Of a DNA stretch of 6,485 bases, positions 4,303-6,485 are shown one piece after another. This DNA comes from Alphaproteobacteria bacterium (GTDB taxonomy: Bacteria; Pseudomonadota; Alphaproteobacteria; Caulobacterales; Maricaulaceae), in NCBI GenBank assembly GCA_030428405.1, contig JAUIEH010000168.1, positions 1-6,485 of the forward strand. Direction: 5' to 3'. Each line of letters starts with the position of its first letter. Positions within the stretch are counted from its first letter, which is position 1. The position numbers and the translations under genes are program-made. The notes under the pieces were generated by a model, which saw only the letters and a list, made by a program, of their open reading frames with translations, had not been told where the DNA came from and made no database searches.

Positions 4303-6485
4303 AAACGAATACGGGTCGATATCGATCTGAACCCGGATGGCGCCGGGCGTCTTCATGCGCGCGCGCCAGGCCGACATATAAGCCGATAAATCCACATGAG
4401 CGTCCGAGCGGATAAGAAAGCGCCGCCGGAATCGTCCGCGCACGACCGCGATTGGCGGCTCGGCCGGCCCCATCACGTCCACGCCGTCCGCGAGCGGGGC
4501 GACCTTGGCCGCAGCGCGTGCGGCCGCATCCAGCTTGGCTTCATCCGGACCCGCCATAATGACGGCGGCGAGCCTGCCATATGGCGGCAGCCCCAGATCG
4601 CGTCGGCCTTCGATTTCAGTTGAGAGAAAGGCGTCCCGGTCGCCCTCCACCAGCGCCGAGATGGCTTCATGGTCGGGCATGCAGCTTTGCAATAGCGCGC
4701 GCCCCGGCTTGTCCGCGCGGCCCGCACGACCAGCGACCTGCACCAGCGTCTGATAAGTGCGCTCGCCCGCGCGCAGATCGCCGCCCTTCAAGCCCAGATC
4801 AGCGTCGACCACGCCGACAAGCGTCAGTCTGGGAAAGTTGTGACCTTTGGCGACAATCTGTGTGCCAACTAGCACGTCGATTTCGCCCTTCTCCATCGCC
4901 TCGACTTTGGCGCGCACGGCGGCCGGGTCCTTGGCGGTGTCGGAGGAGAACACATCCACGCGAGCGTGCGGAAAGGTCAGGCGCGCTTCTTCCTCCAGGC
5001 GCTCAACTCCGGGCCCAACCGCATGCAGGCTGTCGACTTCCTTGCATTCCGGACAACGCTCCGGCTTGGGCATGGAAAAGCCCGTGCGATGACAGATCAG
5101 CCGGCCGGTATAACGGTGCTCCACCAGCCAGCTGTCGGTGTCGGGCGCCTTCATCTTGTGACCGCAGGCGCGGCAGATGACGAGCGGGGCATAGCCGCGC
5201 CGGTTGAGAAACAAGAGCGCCTGTTCGCCATTGGCCAGCGTGTCGGTGACGGCCTGCAACAGCGGCGGCGATATCCACCGGTCTTTAGCCGGACGATGTA
5301 TGCGCAAATCGATCGCATCGACTTGCGGCAGGACGGAGACGCCCGGCCTGCCCGGCAACGAGACATAAGCGTAGCGCCCGCGCTGAGCGTTGACGAGGCT
5401 TTCAATCGAAGGTGTGGCGGAAGCGAGAATGATCGCCGCCTCGCCAAGCTTGGCGCGCAGAACGGCCATGTCGCGGGCATGATAGACGACGCCCTCTTCC
5501 TGCTTGAACGAGGTGTCATGCTCCTCGTCAACGACGATGAGGCGTAGCTTCTTATACGGAAGAAAAAGCGCCGAACGCGCGCCAACGACAATGCGCGCCT
5601 CGCCCTTCGCGACGGCGCGCCAGGTGCGTCGGCGATCGGCGTCGGAAACGTCGGAGTGCCATTCCGCAGGCCGCGCGCCGAAGCGTTGCTCAAAGCGTCC
5701 GATGACGGCCTGGGTCAGCGCGATTTCGGGCAGGAGCACGAGCACCTGGGCGTCTTCGTCCTCGCCGAGCGCCTCGGCGATGGCTTCGAAATAGACCTCC
5801 GTCTTGCCCGAACCGGTCACGCCATCGAGCAAGGCGGAGGCATAACCGCCGCCGCGCACGAGAGCGACGAGCTCGCGCGCCGCGTCGAGCTGAACTTGCG
5901 TCAGGTCGAGCCCCGGCGCCATCAGGTCAGGATGCTCAAACGGCTTGTCGACCAGCCGGCGCTGCGCGGATAAGACGCCCGCCTCCGCCAGCCCTTTGAC
6001 GACGGAAGTTGAAACGCCTGCTTCCTTGGCGAGATTGGCGGCGGTCGCAGCGCCATGTTCGGCGACGGCGAGCACTTTGCGGCGCGCGTCCGTCAGCTTG
6101 GCCGGCGCCTCTCCGATGACGGAATAAACCGTTTCTTCCGGCGGCGGCTTCCACGGGCTTGAGCCGCGCAGCGCCATACGCAGGACCGAACCCGGATTGG
6201 AGCAGGTATAGCGCGCCACCCACTCGACAAAATTGCGGCTCACCTCCGGCACGGGCGGCGCGGGATAACGCTCGACGATTTCCTTGAGCGCGCGCGCGCC
6301 GTCATTCTCCTCCACCCGCCAGACCACGCCGCGCGCAACGCGGCCCGATATCGGCGCAGCGACATGATCGCCGGGACGAACCTCGAGATGGTCGGGAATG
6401 GCGTAGTCGAACGGTTCGGGCAGCGGCATGGGAAACAGCACGCCCGCCTTCAGGCGCGTCGTCGCAACGCCCGGCTCGGGCGCCT
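4297..6485 (-). CDS. priA: Primosomal protein N' (replication restart helicase PriA), 5' end beyond the window
   Basis: PriA is the 3'-to-5' superfamily-2 DNA helicase that recognises abandoned replication forks and starts reloading of the replicative helicase. Residues are numbered from the GTG at 6441. The 3'-DNA-binding domain (about 1-95) has the typical 'PMPLPEPFDYAIP'. A winged-helix region lies at about 105-165. The helicase core has Walker A 'GVTGSGKT' (207-214), 'DEEH' (305-308), the aromatic-rich-loop region 'HDTSFKQEEGVVYHARD', 'SAT' (341-343), 'GTQIVAKGHNF' (526-536) and 'QVAGRAGR' (568-575). The C-terminal domain ends 'DIDPYSFL'. In the zinc region C423, C426, C450, C463 and C466 are present, while three usual cysteines are replaced (A432, T435, T453). 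The frame stays open from 6441 to the edge (…VATTRLKAG before the GTG) and that extension resembles the first strand of other PriA proteins, so the real start is probably outside the window. The GTG at 6441, with a weak GAAGG upstream, remains possible. The stop codon interlocks with that of the kinase-like gene. Confidence 0.95.
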   Translation of the reverse strand, partial: APEPGVATTRLKAGVLFPMPLPEPFDYAIPDHLEVRPGDHVAAPISGRVARGVVWRVEENDGARALKEIVERYPAPPVPEVSRNFVEWVARYTCSNPGSVLRMALRGSSPWKPPPEETVYSVIGEAPAKLTDARRKVLAVAEHGAATAANLAKEAGVSTSVVKGLAEAGVLSAQRRLVDKPFEHPDLMAPGLDLTQVQLDAARELVALVRGGGYASALLDGVTGSGKTEVYFEAIAEALGEDEDAQVLVLLPEIALTQAVIGRFEQRFGARPAEWHSDVSDADRRRTWRAVAKGEARIVVGARSALFLPYKKLRLIVVDEEHDTSFKQEEGVVYHARDMAVLRAKLGEAAIILASATPSIESLVNAQRGRYAYVSLPGRPGVSVLPQVDAIDLRIHRPAKDRWISPPLLQAVTDTLANGEQALLFLNRRGYAPLVICRACGHKMKAPDTDSWLVEHRYTGRLICHRTGFSMPKPERCPECKEVDSLHAVGPGVERLEEEARLTFPHARVDVFSSDTAKDPAAVRAKVEAMEKGEIDVLVGTQIVAKGHNFPRLTLVGVVDADLGLKGGDLRAGERTYQTLVQVAGRAGRADKPGRALLQSCMPDHEAISALVEGDRDAFLSTEIEGRRDLGLPPYGRLAAVIMAGPDEAKLDAAARAAAKVAPLADGVDVMGPAEPPIAVVRGRFRRRFLIRSDAHVDLSAYMSAWRARMKTPGAIRVQIDIDPYSFL

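Noticed and set aside
4581..5547. Long plus-strand frames antisense to priA (4581-5180, 4966-5547).
   Set aside because: Their composition is Arg/Pro/Ala-rich shadow coding with no motif or ribosome binding site. priA fully explains the region.

Overview
The window reads as chromosomal DNA of a GC-rich alphaproteobacterium. The support is the codon use (strong preference for GCG, CGC, GAC and GTC), a promoter that fits the alphaproteobacterial general-stress sigma factor EcfG, and the sequence style of PriA and of the PAS/hybrid-kinase protein. A Caulobacterales/Hyphomonadales-type host is a guess, not something the sequence proves. There are no mobile elements, CRISPR arrays, tRNA or rRNA genes.

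Layout from left to right: (1) the 3' end of a small gene with a PRC-barrel-like domain, closed by a textbook intrinsic terminator (297-331). (2) A second small gene (447-890) with the same C-terminal domain, a signal peptide and an acidic/His-rich linker. It has its own EcfG-type promoter (343-367) and a terminator hairpin. (3) On the minus strand, a TerC/YgdQ-family membrane protein (965-1774) convergent with gene 2. (4) Divergent from it, a large membrane-anchored hybrid-histidine-kinase-like protein (best start 1891, end 4302). It has two TM helices, a periplasmic helical sensor, PAS, HisKA, HATPase and receiver domains, but nearly every catalytic signature is lost. (5) On the minus strand, priA (replication-restart helicase), open to the right edge of the window. 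Its stop codon interlocks with that of the kinase-like gene.

The genes do not form one operon: each has its own orientation or terminator. The tandem PRC-like genes are diverged paralogues and the second is probably stress-induced. TerC-type proteins are membrane transporters implicated in metal (manganese) export. PriA is housekeeping.

The most interesting item is the kinase-like gene. The phospho-accepting His is replaced by Thr, the N, G1 and G2 ATP-binding boxes are eroded, and the receiver phospho-Asp is replaced by Glu and its Lys by Leu, yet the frame is intact over about 800 codons. This looks like a maintained pseudokinase scaffold rather than a decaying gene. A second oddity is PriA, which appears to have lost three of the four cysteines of one of its two zinc sites while keeping the other site complete.
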